This document shows, piece after piece, positions 27,066 through 36,542 of a DNA stretch of 64,000 nucleotides. The stretch's first letter is position 1; each line of letters begins with the position of its first letter. Origin of the DNA: Leisingera sp. M658 (GTDB lineage Bacteria > Pseudomonadota > Alphaproteobacteria > Rhodobacterales > Rhodobacteraceae); the NCBI RefSeq assembly GCF_025144145.1, contig NZ_CP083546.1, positions 571,001 through 635,000 on the forward strand, written 5' to 3'. The notes under the pieces are model-generated. The model saw only the letters and a program-made list of their open reading frames with translations, did no database searches and was not told the DNA's origin. The translations under genes were made by a program, and so were the position numbers.

Positions 27066-27198
27066 CTCCCGCCCCAGCAGGTGTCCTGGCTAGCGCCAGA
27101 GCACCTTGGCAGCGTTGGGCGTGGCACCGCGCAAAGCGCGGTGCCACGCCCAACGCAAGAAAGTCTTTTTGCAGAAAAGGCTGACGACGGGCGGGAGC
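27066..27198. repeat. composite palindromic repeat, copy B
   Basis: The central part is a perfect 21-bp inverted repeat with a 3-nt AAA loop (27112-27132 with 27136-27156) sharing the TTGGGCGTGGCACCGC arm of copy A, then a second weaker hairpin (27161-27181) and the closing TGACGACGGGCGGGAG. Confidence 0.78.
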
Positions 27199-27242
27199 GT
27201 TTGATCGAATCTTGGCCGGGTTCTTGGGGGGCGGCTATGAAA

Positions 27243-27263
27243 AAGGCGCCGCTGGGGCGCCTT
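27243..27263 (-). terminator. intrinsic terminator of the DD-carboxypeptidase gene
   Basis: AAGGCGCC/GGCGCCTT stem, 27 bp after the stop of the leftward gene, followed on the minus strand by TTT. Confidence 0.75.
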
Positions 27264-27289
27264 CTATTCTGCATTCTGTGCCGTTCGCG

Positions 27290-28906
27290 TCAGGATGGGC
27301 CGATCGGTTTGCAGGTCACGTTGCGGGCGTTCAGGCGGCGGCAGACGAGTTCCGCCTGATCCTGGCTCATGCCGAGGAAATTGGCTTCGAACCCGCGCCG
27401 GGTCTTGGCTACTTTGCGCAAGGAGCCGTCCAGTGTTTCCAGCTCCGACAGGGCCGTGCGAAGCAGAACCTTCTCGGCCTGGTAACGGCTGGTGTAGAGA
27501 CCGATATTTACACCCCAGTAACGCCCGCCGGAAGTGGAGAGACGGGTCACAACCACCGGCTCCGGTTCGGGCGAGGCGTTTGCAAGGGCCAGGCTGGCCG
27601 GGCGGGCCACGGGCCTCAGACCGGTAAAGGGCACCTGTTGCACCGCTGCGATGACCGTGGCTGTTGCGGCTTGGGCTGGCGGCGCGGGTTCTGCCTCCGC
27701 TTCGGCGAGGGCAACGGCAATGCTGTTGCGGATGGCATCGCCCTGCACGGCACCTTCGGCACTGACGGTCTGGACATTTTCGATCTGCTCCGCTTGCGGT
27801 GCGGTTTGTGCAGTGTCCTCAGCAGCTTCGGCCGGCGGCGTCTGCAGGGCTTCCTCAAGTGCGGCTACCAGCATCGGCGACTCGGCGCGGCCCGGGCGCG
27901 TTTTGGGCCGCAGGCTGGTGTTGACCTGGCCGCTGACCCGGATGGTCTTGCCCGCAGCACCTTCGCTGCTGCCGCTGTCCCCAGCGTCTGCTACCACTAC
28001 GCCTGCACCTTGGTACGCGGGCCGGCGCGGCTTGCGCAGAGCAGCACGCGACGGCGCCCGGCGGAAGCCGAGATCCAGCAGTTCCGCCACTTTGGCATTG
28101 CGTGCGGTGGAGGATTTGCCGCCGAACACGGTCGCGATGATCCGCTCGTTGCCGCGCTTGGCCGAGGCCACCAGATTGGAGCCGGCGGCCCGGGTATAGC
28201 CGGTCTTGATTCCGTCGGCACCGCGATAGCTGGCCAGCAGGCGGCGGTTGGTGTTGGGCACTTCGCGCACGCCGGCATTAGTGGTGCGGCGGGAGAACAG
28301 GTTGTAGTATTCAGGGTAGTCATAAAGCAGATGCCGCCCCAGCGTGGTCATGTCGCGCGCCGTCGACATATGCCCGCTGGCCGTCAGGCCATGGGCGTTC
28401 TTGAAAGTTGTACGACTCATCCCCAGCGCCTTGGCGGTGCGGTTCATGCGGCGGGCAAAGGCCGCCTCGGAGCCGGACAGCGTCTCGCCGATGGCGGTGG
28501 CGGCGTCATTGGCGGATTTCACTGCTGCGGCGCGGATCAGATAGCGAAAGGCAATCCGCTGGCCGGAACGCAGCCCCAGTTTCGAGGGCGGCTCGGCTGC
28601 TGCGTTGCGGCTGATCTTGACCTTGGTCTCAAGCGTGATTTCGCCGTTCCGCACCGCCTCGAACGCGATGTAGAGGGTCATCATCTTGGTCAATGATGCG
28701 GGATGCAGGCGGGTGTCGGCATTGCGCGAATGCAGCACTTCGCCGGTGCGGGAATCAATCACCATCGCCGCATAGGGCGCCGCAGCGGCCTGGTGCGGCT
28801 GAAGCGCCAGCACAAATGCTGCGATAAGAAATACCGCGGCTGCCCTCAGGAACCGGGTACACGTACCCCCGCCTGACGCCGGATTTACCTGCGTGATCAC
28901 TGCCAT
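27290..28906 (-). CDS. D-alanyl-D-alanine carboxypeptidase (S11 family) with SPOR-like C-terminus
   Basis: Penicillin-binding-protein-type enzyme trimming peptidoglycan pentapeptides. The 538-aa product has a signal peptide (hydrophobic core 21-38, cleavage near QAAAA-APYA), the catalytic triad motifs SLTK (S71-K74), SAN and KTGYT, an Ala/Pro-rich linker (about 310-460), and a C-terminal SPOR-type domain (YWGVNIGLYTSRYQAEKVL to the end) expected to bind denuded septal glycan. ATG 28906 is favoured over an upstream start. Confidence 0.92.
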   Translation of the reverse strand: MAVITQVNPASGGGTCTRFLRAAAVFLIAAFVLALQPHQAAAAPYAAMVIDSRTGEVLHSRNADTRLHPASLTKMMTLYIAFEAVRNGEITLETKVKISRNAAAEPPSKLGLRSGQRIAFRYLIRAAAVKSANDAATAIGETLSGSEAAFARRMNRTAKALGMSRTTFKNAHGLTASGHMSTARDMTTLGRHLLYDYPEYYNLFSRRTTNAGVREVPNTNRRLLASYRGADGIKTGYTRAAGSNLVASAKRGNERIIATVFGGKSSTARNAKVAELLDLGFRRAPSRAALRKPRRPAYQGAGVVVADAGDSGSSEGAAGKTIRVSGQVNTSLRPKTRPGRAESPMLVAALEEALQTPPAEAAEDTAQTAPQAEQIENVQTVSAEGAVQGDAIRNSIAVALAEAEAEPAPPAQAATATVIAAVQQVPFTGLRPVARPASLALANASPEPEPVVVTRLSTSGGRYWGVNIGLYTSRYQAEKVLLRTALSELETLDGSLRKVAKTRRGFEANFLGMSQDQAELVCRRLNARNVTCKPIGPS

Positions 28907-29168
28907 GTTTGCCTCATGCCGCCGGTTTTCCGGCTGACGTTTTTGCCTGTGACCCAAAGCCTAACACAGGGTTACTGAGGAATAAACAGCGGCGACACGG
29001 GCCGTTCAGCGCTATGCGCGCCATCCTGCCGGCATCTTGTGGGGGTGTCCAACGGCTCCTCTAGATGCAGTAAGTGCTAACAGAAGGTTACCGAAAAAAG
29101 TTGTGTTTTCCAGATCGCGCGGTGGCCGAATGTCAGCCCTGCAGGCCGTATAGGCCGGGTCTGAGCCG

Positions 29169-29495
29169 TTAACCTGCGTGAAAATTGGTCACGTAGAAGG
29201 GAGTGGAATAGCTCAGGCCAAGGGAAAATTCGCAAGGCTGGGACAACTGCGCCTTGATACGGGATTCGAGGTCCGCCAGCAGGGCGCGGGAAAATGCTTC
29301 GTCCCGGTGCGGCTTGGTCAGCAGCGCCACAGTGATGGCAATGTGGCTGTGATGGAACTGCGCTGCCGGATAGGCCCGGCCTTTGCAGGCCCCGGCGCCG
29401 CTGTCGTGTTGCAGGATCACGGTCTCGATCTCTGCCAGGATGGATTTGGCGTCGATTTCCAAATCGCTGGAGAATTTCAGTTCGGCATGCGGCAT
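29169..29495 (-). CDS. 5-carboxymethyl-2-hydroxymuconate isomerase family protein
   Basis: The 108-aa tautomerase-superfamily protein starts MPHAELKFSSDLEI, so Pro would be N-terminal after Met removal, as needed for catalysis in CHMI enzymes. The middle (YPAAQFHHSHIAITVALLTK) and RDEAFSRALLADLESRIK fit the family. No homoprotocatechuate genes are nearby, so its substrate here is uncertain. Confidence 0.75.
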   Translation of the reverse strand: MPHAELKFSSDLEIDAKSILAEIETVILQHDSGAGACKGRAYPAAQFHHSHIAITVALLTKPHRDEAFSRALLADLESRIKAQLSQPCEFSLGLSYSTPFYVTNFHAG

Positions 29496-29575
29496 CTATC
29501 CGGCGTCTCCGCTTTGGTTTGGCAAAGGGATAGCTGGCCGGAATAGGTCCGTCCAGCATCCAATCCCCGGGACTG

Positions 29576-30289
29576 TCAGCAAAGGCTGTTCACCAAATCC
29601 GCCAGCCCGCTCAGATCGGCAATTTCGGTATAGCGGGGGCTCTGTTCGGGGGCTTCGGCGTGTTCGACCTCCCAGACCAGCCCGTGCGGCACATAGGTGC
29701 CCCAGGCGCCGGCGCCGATGGCTGCAACCACGTCAGAGCGCATGGAATTGCCCACCATCATCGCGTGCGCCGCCCCGTCGCCGTGGCGGGCGAAGATGTC
29801 GTGATAAACCTCTGGTGTTTTCTCCGAGACCACCTCGACCCCGTCGAACAGTTCGCCCAGGCCCGATTGCGCCAGCTTGCGTTCCTGGTCCAGAAGGTCG
29901 CCCTTGGTGATCAGCACGACCTTGTAGCGGCCGGCCACCGCCTCAACCGCTTCGCGCGCATGGGGCAGCAGTTCGATGGGATAGGAGAGCATCATCTGCC
30001 CTGCAGTGATCAGTTCCTTGATCACAGAGGCAGGCACCTGTTCCTGCGTCACCTCGATCGCGGTTTCGATCATAGACAGCGTGAACCCCTTCACCCCGTA
30101 GCCATAGCGCCCCAGATTGCGCTTTTCGGCGTCCAGAAGCAGCCGTTCCAGCCGCTCCGGGCCGATGTCGGCGGGGGTGTGATCCATCAGCAATTCGGCG
30201 AATCTTTCCTGGGTGACGCGGAAGAACCGTTCGTTGTGCCAAAGGGTATCGTCGGCATCAAAGCCGATTGTTGTCAAATTACGTATCAA
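29576..30289 (-). CDS. HAD-family hydrolase
   Basis: The 237-aa haloacid-dehalogenase-superfamily phosphatase has motif I DADDTLW, motif II in VVLITKGD, motif III Lys in [12 protein letters not shown] and motif IV in [12 protein letters not shown] helical cap lies between motifs I and II. The best start in frame is TTG 30289; no ATG fits. It is divergent from clpS. Confidence 0.85.
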   Translation of the reverse strand: MIRNLTTIGFDADDTLWHNERFFRVTQERFAELLMDHTPADIGPERLERLLLDAEKRNLGRYGYGVKGFTLSMIETAIEVTQEQVPASVIKELITAGQMMLSYPIELLPHAREAVEAVAGRYKVVLITKGDLLDQERKLAQSGLGELFDGVEVVSEKTPEVYHDIFARHGDGAAHAMMVGNSMRSDVVAAIGAGAWGTYVPHGLVWEVEHAEAPEQSPRYTEIADLSGLADLVNSLC

Positions 30290-30395
30290 TCTGCGGGTCT
30301 CAGTCTCTTTTCCTAAACTGTATAGAGGCTATATAAGCCTCACAGGAAATTCCACGTATCAACGGATCAAATTGCTTATGCCGCTACAGCACATC

Positions 30396-30719
30396 ATGAT
30401 GACCGACCATTCAGATGACGATATCGAATCTGGCGTCCTGACCAAGACGCGGCCGAAAACCAAGCGCCCGCCGCGCTATAAGGTGCTGCTGCTGAATGAC
30501 GACTACACACCGATGGAATTTGTCGTCCTGGTGCTGGAGCGGTTCTTTGGCATGACCCACGCACAAGCGTTCGAAATCATGCTGACAGTGCATAAGAAAG
30601 GCGTTGCCGTGGTTGGTGTGTTCAGCCATGAGGTGGCTGAGACCAAGGTTGGCCAGGTGATGGATTTCGCCCGCCGCCAGCAGCACCCGCTGCAATGCAC
30701 CATGGAAAAAGAAGAATAA
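30396..30719 (+). CDS. clpS: ATP-dependent Clp protease adaptor ClpS
   Basis: Binds the N-domain of ClpA and delivers N-degron substrates to ClpAP. The 107-aa product contains the conserved [32 protein letters not shown] and MTVHKKG-like segments with the acidic pocket (DD) and [17 protein letters not shown]. Starts at 30378, 30396 or 30399 are all possible, none with a clear ribosome site; 30396 is chosen by comparison with relatives. Confidence 0.93.
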   Translation: MMTDHSDDDIESGVLTKTRPKTKRPPRYKVLLLNDDYTPMEFVVLVLERFFGMTHAQAFEIMLTVHKKGVAVVGVFSHEVAETKVGQVMDFARRQQHPLQCTMEKEE

Positions 30720-30731
30720 AGAGGCTCTTAG

Positions 30732-31721
30732 ATGTCCGTTCGCCTGTCATTGGCCGCCCAATCGGGCGGCTTTGCTGTTCCGTCAGAGGGCCGCATCGCC
30801 GTGTTTCATCCGCGCAGCGATCACGACCTGTCAGCCCTGCCCAAGGAGCAGCTGCTGATCGTCCAGCCTCTGCGCCCCGACCACGATCACTTTGCCGCGC
30901 TGGGCTATGCCTGCACCCCGGCACTGGAGGCGGATGAGGCGCTGGCCGCAGCCGTTGTCTTTATTCCGCGTGCCAAAGCGCTGGCGCGGATGCTGATCGC
31001 CCAGGCGGCGGCAGCGACACAGGGGCAGGTGCTGATTGATGGCGTCAAAACCGAGGGCATCGATTCGGTTCTGAAGGATCTGCGCAAGCGTTGTGAACCC
31101 TCGGTTCCGGTTTCCAAGGCGCATGGCAAGGTGTTCTGGATCGACGGCGGCACCGATCTGTCCGAGTGGCTGCCAACAGAACCGCAGCAGGTTGAAGGCT
31201 TCACCACCGCGCCGGGCGTGTTCTCGGCGGACGGGATTGACCCCGCGTCCCGTATGCTGGCGGCGGCGCTGCCGCAGAAGCTGGGCCGGTGCGTCGCCGA
31301 TCTGGGGGCAGGCTGGGGATATCTGTCGGCTGAGGTGCTGAAACGCGAGAGTGTCGAGGAGCTGCATCTGGCCGAGGCGGATTACCACGCGCTGGCCTGC
31401 GCGCGGCAGAATGTGGCAGACAGCCGGGCACAGTTTCACTGGGTGGATGCCCGCACCTGGAAGGCGCCGGGCACTGTGAACACCGTGGTGATGAACCCGC
31501 CGTTCCACACTGGCCGCACGGCGGAGCCGTCGCTGGGCCAGGCCTTCATCGGGGCAGCAGCAGCGATGCTGGCGCCCTCGGGCAGCCTGTGGATGGTGGC
31601 CAACCGGCATCTGCCTTACGAGGTGGCGCTGGGTGAACGCTTTGCCCAGGTGCGCGAGGAGGGCGGCGACAACCGTTTCAAGATCCTGCATGCGGCGCGG
31701 CCGAAACGGCGGCGCAAGTAA
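30732..31721 (+). CDS. class I SAM methyltransferase, RsmC-like (16S rRNA m2G)
   Basis: The 329-aa protein has an N-terminal pseudo-methyltransferase half and a C-terminal catalytic Rossmann domain with the SAM loop CVADLGAGWGYLS and the catalytic NPPF motif (VVMNPPFHTGR) of rRNA guanine-N2 methyltransferases. It starts 12 bp after clpS on the same strand. Confidence 0.87.
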   Translation: MSVRLSLAAQSGGFAVPSEGRIAVFHPRSDHDLSALPKEQLLIVQPLRPDHDHFAALGYACTPALEADEALAAAVVFIPRAKALARMLIAQAAAATQGQVLIDGVKTEGIDSVLKDLRKRCEPSVPVSKAHGKVFWIDGGTDLSEWLPTEPQQVEGFTTAPGVFSADGIDPASRMLAAALPQKLGRCVADLGAGWGYLSAEVLKRESVEELHLAEADYHALACARQNVADSRAQFHWVDARTWKAPGTVNTVVMNPPFHTGRTAEPSLGQAFIGAAAAMLAPSGSLWMVANRHLPYEVALGERFAQVREEGGDNRFKILHAARPKRRRK

Positions 31722-31738
31722 CCGCGTGCGGGGCGCAA

Positions 31739-31758
31739 TGCCGGTTTCCAAACCGGCA
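31739..31758. terminator. hairpin after the methyltransferase gene
   Basis: TGCCGGTTT-CC-AAACCGGCA, a perfect 9-bp stem 17 bp after the stop codon. There is no T run, so it may act as a weak terminator or mRNA 3' stabiliser. Confidence 0.5.
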
Positions 31759-31788
31759 GGCCCGGTCTAACGTGCCGCCCAGAGTGCC

Positions 31789-31823
31789 ACAGGCCAGATT
31801 TTTACAGGCCAGATTGTTACAGG
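31789..31823. repeat. 15-bp tandem repeat in the SDR leader
   Basis: ACAGGCCAGATTTTT, then ACAGGCCAGATTGTT, then a partial ACAGG: 2.3 units immediately upstream of the SDR ribosome site (AGGGGAG). Confidence 0.8.
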
Positions 31824-31836
31824 GGAGTGCCCTAAC

Positions 31837-32643
31837 ATGTCCTTTTCGATCTCCGGTAAAACCGCCATCGTGACTGGCGCCTCCAGCGGCATCGGCCTGG
31901 CGATCGGCAAGCAGTTTGCCGATGCCGGCGCCAATGTGATGTTTGCCGACACCCATGAGGCGCAGCTGGTGGCCGAGCTGGGCGAGCAGGCCGAGGAAAG
32001 CAATATCCGCTATTTCGCAGGCGACCTGCGCGAGCGGCTGACCATTGCCAATCTGCTGTCGGCCACCATCGACGCCTTTGACGGGGTGGATATCCTGGTC
32101 AACGGTGCGCGCCAGATGGTGGCAACCGATCCGCTGGATCCCGCCGATGACACCTTGGACCAGCTGCTGATGCAAAGCCTGCTGCCCGCCGTGCGCCTGT
32201 CGCAGCAAGTGGCCAAACGGATGATCCGGCAGGGCGAGGAAGATGAGGACAGCAACGGCCCGCTGGGCAGCATCATCAACCTGTCGTCGATCGCCGCACG
32301 CCGCACCCACCCTGAGCTGATGGCCTATTCGGTGGCCTCTGCCGCGCTGGATCAGGCGACCCGCTCCCTGTCGGTGGCGCTGGCGCCGTACAAGATCCGG
32401 GTGAACTCAATTGCTTTTGGTTCAGTGATGAGCGCGTCGATGCGGACCACCCTTAAGGACAACCGCAGCTACCGCCAGGATATCGAGGCGCATACACCGC
32501 TGGGCCGTATCGCCTCGCCCACTGAACTGACCGAGACGGCGCAGTATCTGGCCTCCGACGCCTCTGGTTTCATGACCGGCCAGGTTCTGACGCTGGACGG
32601 CGGCCGCACGCTTCTGGATCCGGTGGCGGCACCGGTCCACTGA
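31837..32643 (+). CDS. short-chain dehydrogenase/reductase lacking the catalytic lysine
   Basis: The 268-aa SDR has the cofactor loop TGASSGIG and the NGAR variant of the NNAG strand, with INLSSIAARR supplying Ser. The catalytic YxxxK reads YSVAS, so the Lys is replaced by Ser; activity may be altered or lost. The C-terminal RIASPTELTETAQYLASDAS, then GFMTGQVLTLDGG, is otherwise classical. It precedes hemF by 15 bp, perhaps in one transcript. Confidence 0.85.
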   Translation: MSFSISGKTAIVTGASSGIGLAIGKQFADAGANVMFADTHEAQLVAELGEQAEESNIRYFAGDLRERLTIANLLSATIDAFDGVDILVNGARQMVATDPLDPADDTLDQLLMQSLLPAVRLSQQVAKRMIRQGEEDEDSNGPLGSIINLSSIAARRTHPELMAYSVASAALDQATRSLSVALAPYKIRVNSIAFGSVMSASMRTTLKDNRSYRQDIEAHTPLGRIASPTELTETAQYLASDASGFMTGQVLTLDGGRTLLDPVAAPVH

Positions 32644-32658
32644 TCAGAAAGACCCCGT

Positions 32659-33552
32659 ATGACTGCTGAGATGAAGACCGAAAAGGCCCAGGCTGCTGCC
32701 TGGTTCCGGGACCTGCGCAACCAGATCGTTGCGGCGTTCGAGGGGCTGGAGGACAGCCACAGCGAAGGCCCGTTTGCAGACATGGCGCCGGGCCGGTTCG
32801 AGGTGACAGAGACCACGCGGACGTCGGATGACGGATCAGATGCGGGGGGCGGGCTGATGAGCGTGATGCGCGGCGGCCGGGTGTTTGAGAAGGTCGGGGT
32901 CAATATCTCCGAGGTGTACGGCACCCTTGGCGAACGGGCGCAAAACGCGATGGCGGCGCGCAAAGGCATTCCGGGGATGAAGGACGATCCGCGGTTCTGG
33001 GCCTCGGGCATCTCGTTGGTGGCGCATATGCGCAATCCGCATGTGCCGGCAGTGCATATGAACACCCGGATGTTCTGGACCCCGCACGCATGGTGGTTCG
33101 GCGGCGGCTCGGATTTGAACCCCTGCATTGAATACGATGAGGATACCGCGCATTTTCACGGCCAGCAAAGGCAGCACCTGGATCCGCATGGGGAAGATCA
33201 GTATCCGCGGCTGAAAGAATGGGCGGATGAGTATTTCTACATCCCCCACCGCAAGCGCGCCCGCGGGGTGGGCGGCATCTTCATGGACGACCAATGCTCT
33301 GGCGATTGGGCGGCGGATTTTGCCCTGACCCGGGATATTGGCCGCGCCTTCCTGCCGGCCTTTGTGCCGCTGGTCGAAAAACGCCGGGTGCAGGCGTATT
33401 CCGAGGCAGACAAGGATGCCCAGCTGATCCACCGCGGCCTCTATGCTGAATACAATCTGGTCTATGACCGCGGCACCAAATTCGGGCTGGAAACCGGCCA
33501 TGACGCCAACGCGGTGCTGATGAGCCTGCCGCCCCTGGCGAAATGGGTCTGA
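32659..33552 (+). CDS. hemF: oxygen-dependent coproporphyrinogen III oxidase
   Basis: Aerobic counterpart of HemN, acting at the same heme step with O2. The 297-aa product has the conserved GGRVFEKVGVN, HMNTRMF, WWFGGGSDLNPCIEYDEDTA and YNLVYDRGTKFGL blocks with the essential His residues. Having both hemF and hemN within this window supports heme synthesis at any oxygen tension. Confidence 0.96.
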   Translation: MTAEMKTEKAQAAAWFRDLRNQIVAAFEGLEDSHSEGPFADMAPGRFEVTETTRTSDDGSDAGGGLMSVMRGGRVFEKVGVNISEVYGTLGERAQNAMAARKGIPGMKDDPRFWASGISLVAHMRNPHVPAVHMNTRMFWTPHAWWFGGGSDLNPCIEYDEDTAHFHGQQRQHLDPHGEDQYPRLKEWADEYFYIPHRKRARGVGGIFMDDQCSGDWAADFALTRDIGRAFLPAFVPLVEKRRVQAYSEADKDAQLIHRGLYAEYNLVYDRGTKFGLETGHDANAVLMSLPPLAKWV

Positions 33553-33577
33553 GCCAGCCGCAGCTGTGACATGCTGA

Positions 33578-33602
33578 ACGCGCCGCCTGCAAAGCGGCGC
33601 GT
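33578..33602 (+). terminator. intrinsic terminator of hemF
   Basis: ACGCGCCGC with GCGGCGCGT (9-bp perfect stem, 7-nt loop) followed by TTCTTTCT, 26 bp after hemF. Confidence 0.82.
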
Positions 33603-33732
33603 TTCTTTCTGCGGCGGATTTATGCTGGTTTTCCGCCTTCAGGCGCGACTTTGCGCCACCCTGCGCTAAGGTGAAAAATAACAGGCAAAGAAAACAGCAG
33701 TTTTTCACGAGGCGAGGCAGGGAGCAGATCAC

Positions 33733-34548
33733 ATGCGCAGATTGGTTCTGGGGATTCTGGCAATGGCACTGGCGGCGGGGTGCGGCGGGCCGCCGGACAG
33801 GGCGGTGAAGGCGCCGGAAGTCACCCGCACCGAGCCTGCCAATGGGCGGCTGTCCGGGTTGCGGACATATCCCCGGTTCGGCGACCGTGATCCGCATGCG
33901 TGGGAGGGGCGCAAGCCCTGGTCCTATCCGGTTCACGGCATCGACGTGTCGCGCTATCAGGGAGAGATCGACTGGCGCAGGGTGCGCCGCTCCGGCGTTT
34001 CATTCGCCTATATCAAGGCCACCGAGGGCGGCGATCACACCGACGCGATGTTCCGCGACAACTGGCGCGGCGCGCGTGCTGCGGGGCTGAAACGCGGCGC
34101 TTATCATTATTATTACTTCTGCCGACCCGCGGCCGAGCAGGCGCGCTGGTTCATCCGCAATGTGCCAAGGGATGCAAACGCGCTGCCGCCGGTGCTGGAT
34201 ATGGAGTGGAACCACCGCTCCCGCACCTGCAGAACACGGCCCGACGGCGCCAAGGTCAGGGCCGAGGCGCGCAAGTTTCTGAACATTCTTGAACGTCACT
34301 ACGGCAAGCGCCCGGTGGTTTACACCACGGTGGATTTCTACCACGACACCGGCATCGGGCGCCTTAGCGGCACCGAGTTCTGGCTGCGTTCAGTCGCGGG
34401 CCATCCGCGCAAGGTCTACCCGGGCGAAAGCTGGAGCTTCTGGCAGTATTCCGGCACCGGCGAGGTGCCGGGGGTGGCGGGCGACGTGGACCTAAACACC
34501 TTCCGCGGCAGCCCGGAAAGCTGGCTCAGGTGGTCGGGCCAGATTTGA
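33733..34548 (+). CDS. GH25-family lysozyme-like lipoprotein
   Basis: The 271-aa product has a lipoprotein signal (LAMALAAGC, Cys about residue 17) and a glycoside hydrolase family 25 barrel: HGIDVSRYQGEIDWRRV, FAYIKATEGGDHTD, the DxE catalytic pair in VLDMEWN, and SWSFWQYSGTGEVPGVAGDV near the end. It probably cleaves peptidoglycan from a membrane-anchored position in the periplasm. Confidence 0.9.
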   Translation: MRRLVLGILAMALAAGCGGPPDRAVKAPEVTRTEPANGRLSGLRTYPRFGDRDPHAWEGRKPWSYPVHGIDVSRYQGEIDWRRVRRSGVSFAYIKATEGGDHTDAMFRDNWRGARAAGLKRGAYHYYYFCRPAAEQARWFIRNVPRDANALPPVLDMEWNHRSRTCRTRPDGAKVRAEARKFLNILERHYGKRPVVYTTVDFYHDTGIGRLSGTEFWLRSVAGHPRKVYPGESWSFWQYSGTGEVPGVAGDVDLNTFRGSPESWLRWSGQI

Positions 34549-34736
34549 TGCGTGATGCAAGGGGGCTTTGCCCCCTCGCGCCTTGGGCGCTTTTCCTCAG
34601 GATTAAGTGTTTGTCATTGCCGTTGATGCGGCCTGTGCCAGATTGAGGGCGGCCGGTTTTCCGGGTGGCCATCCGGGGAACTGGCGGCGGGTGGGCGATC
34701 CCTGGAAAGACCTGAAACTGGCGGCATTGCGGTGGT

Positions 34737-35119
34737 AAAATATCCCGCCAGCCGCCGCGCCATATGTCCGGCCATCCGAACGGTAGATGGGCCTTCGCCG
34801 CCGCCGCGGCGATCTGGCCCCATTTGCAAAGGATCCCGGCCACTGTCAGGGCCGCCGTCATGCATCTGGCGGGCGCAAGGATGTACGCGCCAGTCTCTAT
34901 ACGGCGGCGCTTTCCGCCCTGGACAGCAATGCGGAGATCCGCAATTTTGCAGCCAAGTTGAAGGCGCGCGGCAAGCCAACAAAAGCGACCCTCACCGCCA
35001 TCATGCGCAAACTGATCGTCATCATGAATACCGTGCTCAAAGAGCGGCAGGCGTCAAATCACTGCTGTGCGGCAAAACCGCGGCTGCGGCCGTTCGCAGC
35101 GATGCACATGATCTGGTAA
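34737..35119 (+). pseudogene. IS110-family transposase, C-terminal fragment
   Basis: Only the Transposase_20-type C-terminus remains: GLAPFAKDPGHCQGRRHASG, then GRKDVRASLYTAALSALDSN and KPTKATLTAIMRKLIVIMNT. The catalytic N-terminal DEDD domain is absent and the upstream boundary is indistinct. Confidence 0.78.
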
Positions 35120-35169
35120 GGAGCGCAGACAAACCTGTCAGTGGCTATCAGATCTGGTCGTGTAAGCTG

Positions 35170-35479
35170 TTGAGAAATGAAGGCTGCATTGCCCGCCCCT
35201 TATCTTACCGGCATCTTGTTGGCCTATGGCGTATTCATGATTGCCATGGGCAAGATCACGAAGCAGGGTGATCGCTGCATTCGCAAGCTGTTGGCCGTAG
35301 GGATGGCAACGCGCGCTGTGATGGCGAAACGTTCGCCAGAAAAGGCCGGTCTGTGGACCGCGAAGATCATCGCAGACAAACCATTCCGACTGGCAACAAC
35401 AGCAATGGCCAACAAGGCCGCTCGGGCCGTCTGGGCGATGCTCACGAAGAAACAGGAATACCGGCAGCCTGCGTTCTGA
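35170..35479 (+). pseudogene. second IS110-family transposase, C-terminal fragment
   Basis: KITKQGDRCIRKLLAVGMAT, then RSPEKAGLWTAKIIADKPFR and WAMLTKKQEYRQPAF: the C-terminus of a different IS110-type transposase, without its N-terminal half. Confidence 0.75.
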
Positions 35480-35593
35480 CCGCGCCGGCTGCGTACGAGA
35501 TGCAAGACGTCGAAGTGATGATGCGGAATTAAGACAACCAAGTGCAAGGTGCGGATACGCCCCGTAATCCCGATGCATTGGTTCTGGAGATGC

Positions 35594-35764
35594 ATCGTTG
35601 TTGACAGTTTTCTGTATCTGATCCGAAGGCGGGTCGAACAGTGCATTAACAAACTCAAGAACATCCGGAGGATCGCAACCCGCTGGAGTAGGAAAGCCGA
35701 GAGCTTTCTGAATGCCATCGGCGTCACTTCAATCCTGGTCTGGCTGCGGCCTTTGCCGACATGA
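35594..35764 (+). pseudogene. IS5-family transposase, C-terminal fragment
   Basis: VDSFLYLIRRRVEQCINKLK, NIRRIATRWSRKAESFLNAI and SILVWLRPLPT match the last ~55 residues of IS5-type transposases. It ends 20 bp from the cobA stop codon, suggesting insertion at the 3' end of the nitrate operon. Confidence 0.78.
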
Positions 35765-35784
35765 CCTTGTTGCCAGCGGAAACC

Positions 35785-36531
35785 TTACCCGGACCTGTGT
35801 TTGGGACATGTGATGAAAATTATTGCGCAGCCAGAGATCCCATGCTGAGCTATGGTTTCCGAGAGCGTGCTGAGACCGCAAGACACTGTCCGTGCTCCCG
35901 GCTTGGAGACATCCACAGCTATTGTGACAGGCGTGGCGGGAGGCATGCCTTGGCGGAGCAGCCCGTCGCGGACCCGGGGGGCCTGTCCGACCGACATGTA
36001 AAAGACAATTGTGGTTCCGGGCTTTGCATACCGGGCGCAGTCGGGCAGAGGGTCTCCGGCCCGGCATCTGGCGGTGGTCAGCACAAGCGTGTCCGACACG
36101 CCACGTTCAGTCAGCGGCAGGCCCGTCTGCGCCGCGGCAGCGCAGGCGGCGGTCACGCCGGGTATGATTTCCGTTGCAATTCCGGCCGCGCGGGCGGCGG
36201 CCAGTTCTTCGGCAGCACGGCCAAAGATGCCGGGATCCCCCGATTTCAGGCGCACGACATGCCGGCCCTTCAGTGCCTCTGCCACAATGACCGCGTTGAT
36301 CCTGTCCTGCGGCCAGGCGTGGGCGCCGACGTGTTTGCCGACAAAGACCCGTTTGGCCGCAGACGGGACCAGTTCCAGGACCTCCTCATCAACCAGGCGG
36401 TCGTAGAAAACCGTGCCGGCCTGCTGCAGCCGTTGCATCGCGCGCAGCGTCAGCAGGTCGCGTGCGCCGGGGCCTGCGCCGACCAGGGCAAGCGTGCCTG
36501 GTGCGGTTTGATTTGCCGGAGAATCTGTCAT
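35785..36531 (-). CDS. cobA: uroporphyrinogen-III C-methyltransferase (siroheme synthesis)
   Basis: SAM-dependent enzyme making precorrin-2, the precursor of siroheme for NirB. The 248-aa product has the GAGPGARDLLTLRA SAM loop, YDRLV, VRLKSGDPGIFGR and IPGVTAACAAAA. The very C-terminus (FITCPKHRSG) may have been altered by the IS5 fragment 20 bp away. Last gene of the nitrate operon, 11 bp after nasA. Confidence 0.92.
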   Translation of the reverse strand: MTDSPANQTAPGTLALVGAGPGARDLLTLRAMQRLQQAGTVFYDRLVDEEVLELVPSAAKRVFVGKHVGAHAWPQDRINAVIVAEALKGRHVVRLKSGDPGIFGRAAEELAAARAAGIATEIIPGVTAACAAAAQTGLPLTERGVSDTLVLTTARCRAGDPLPDCARYAKPGTTIVFYMSVGQAPRVRDGLLRQGMPPATPVTIAVDVSKPGARTVSCGLSTLSETIAQHGISGCAIIFITCPKHRSG

Positions 36532-36542
36532 TCGGAACCGTC

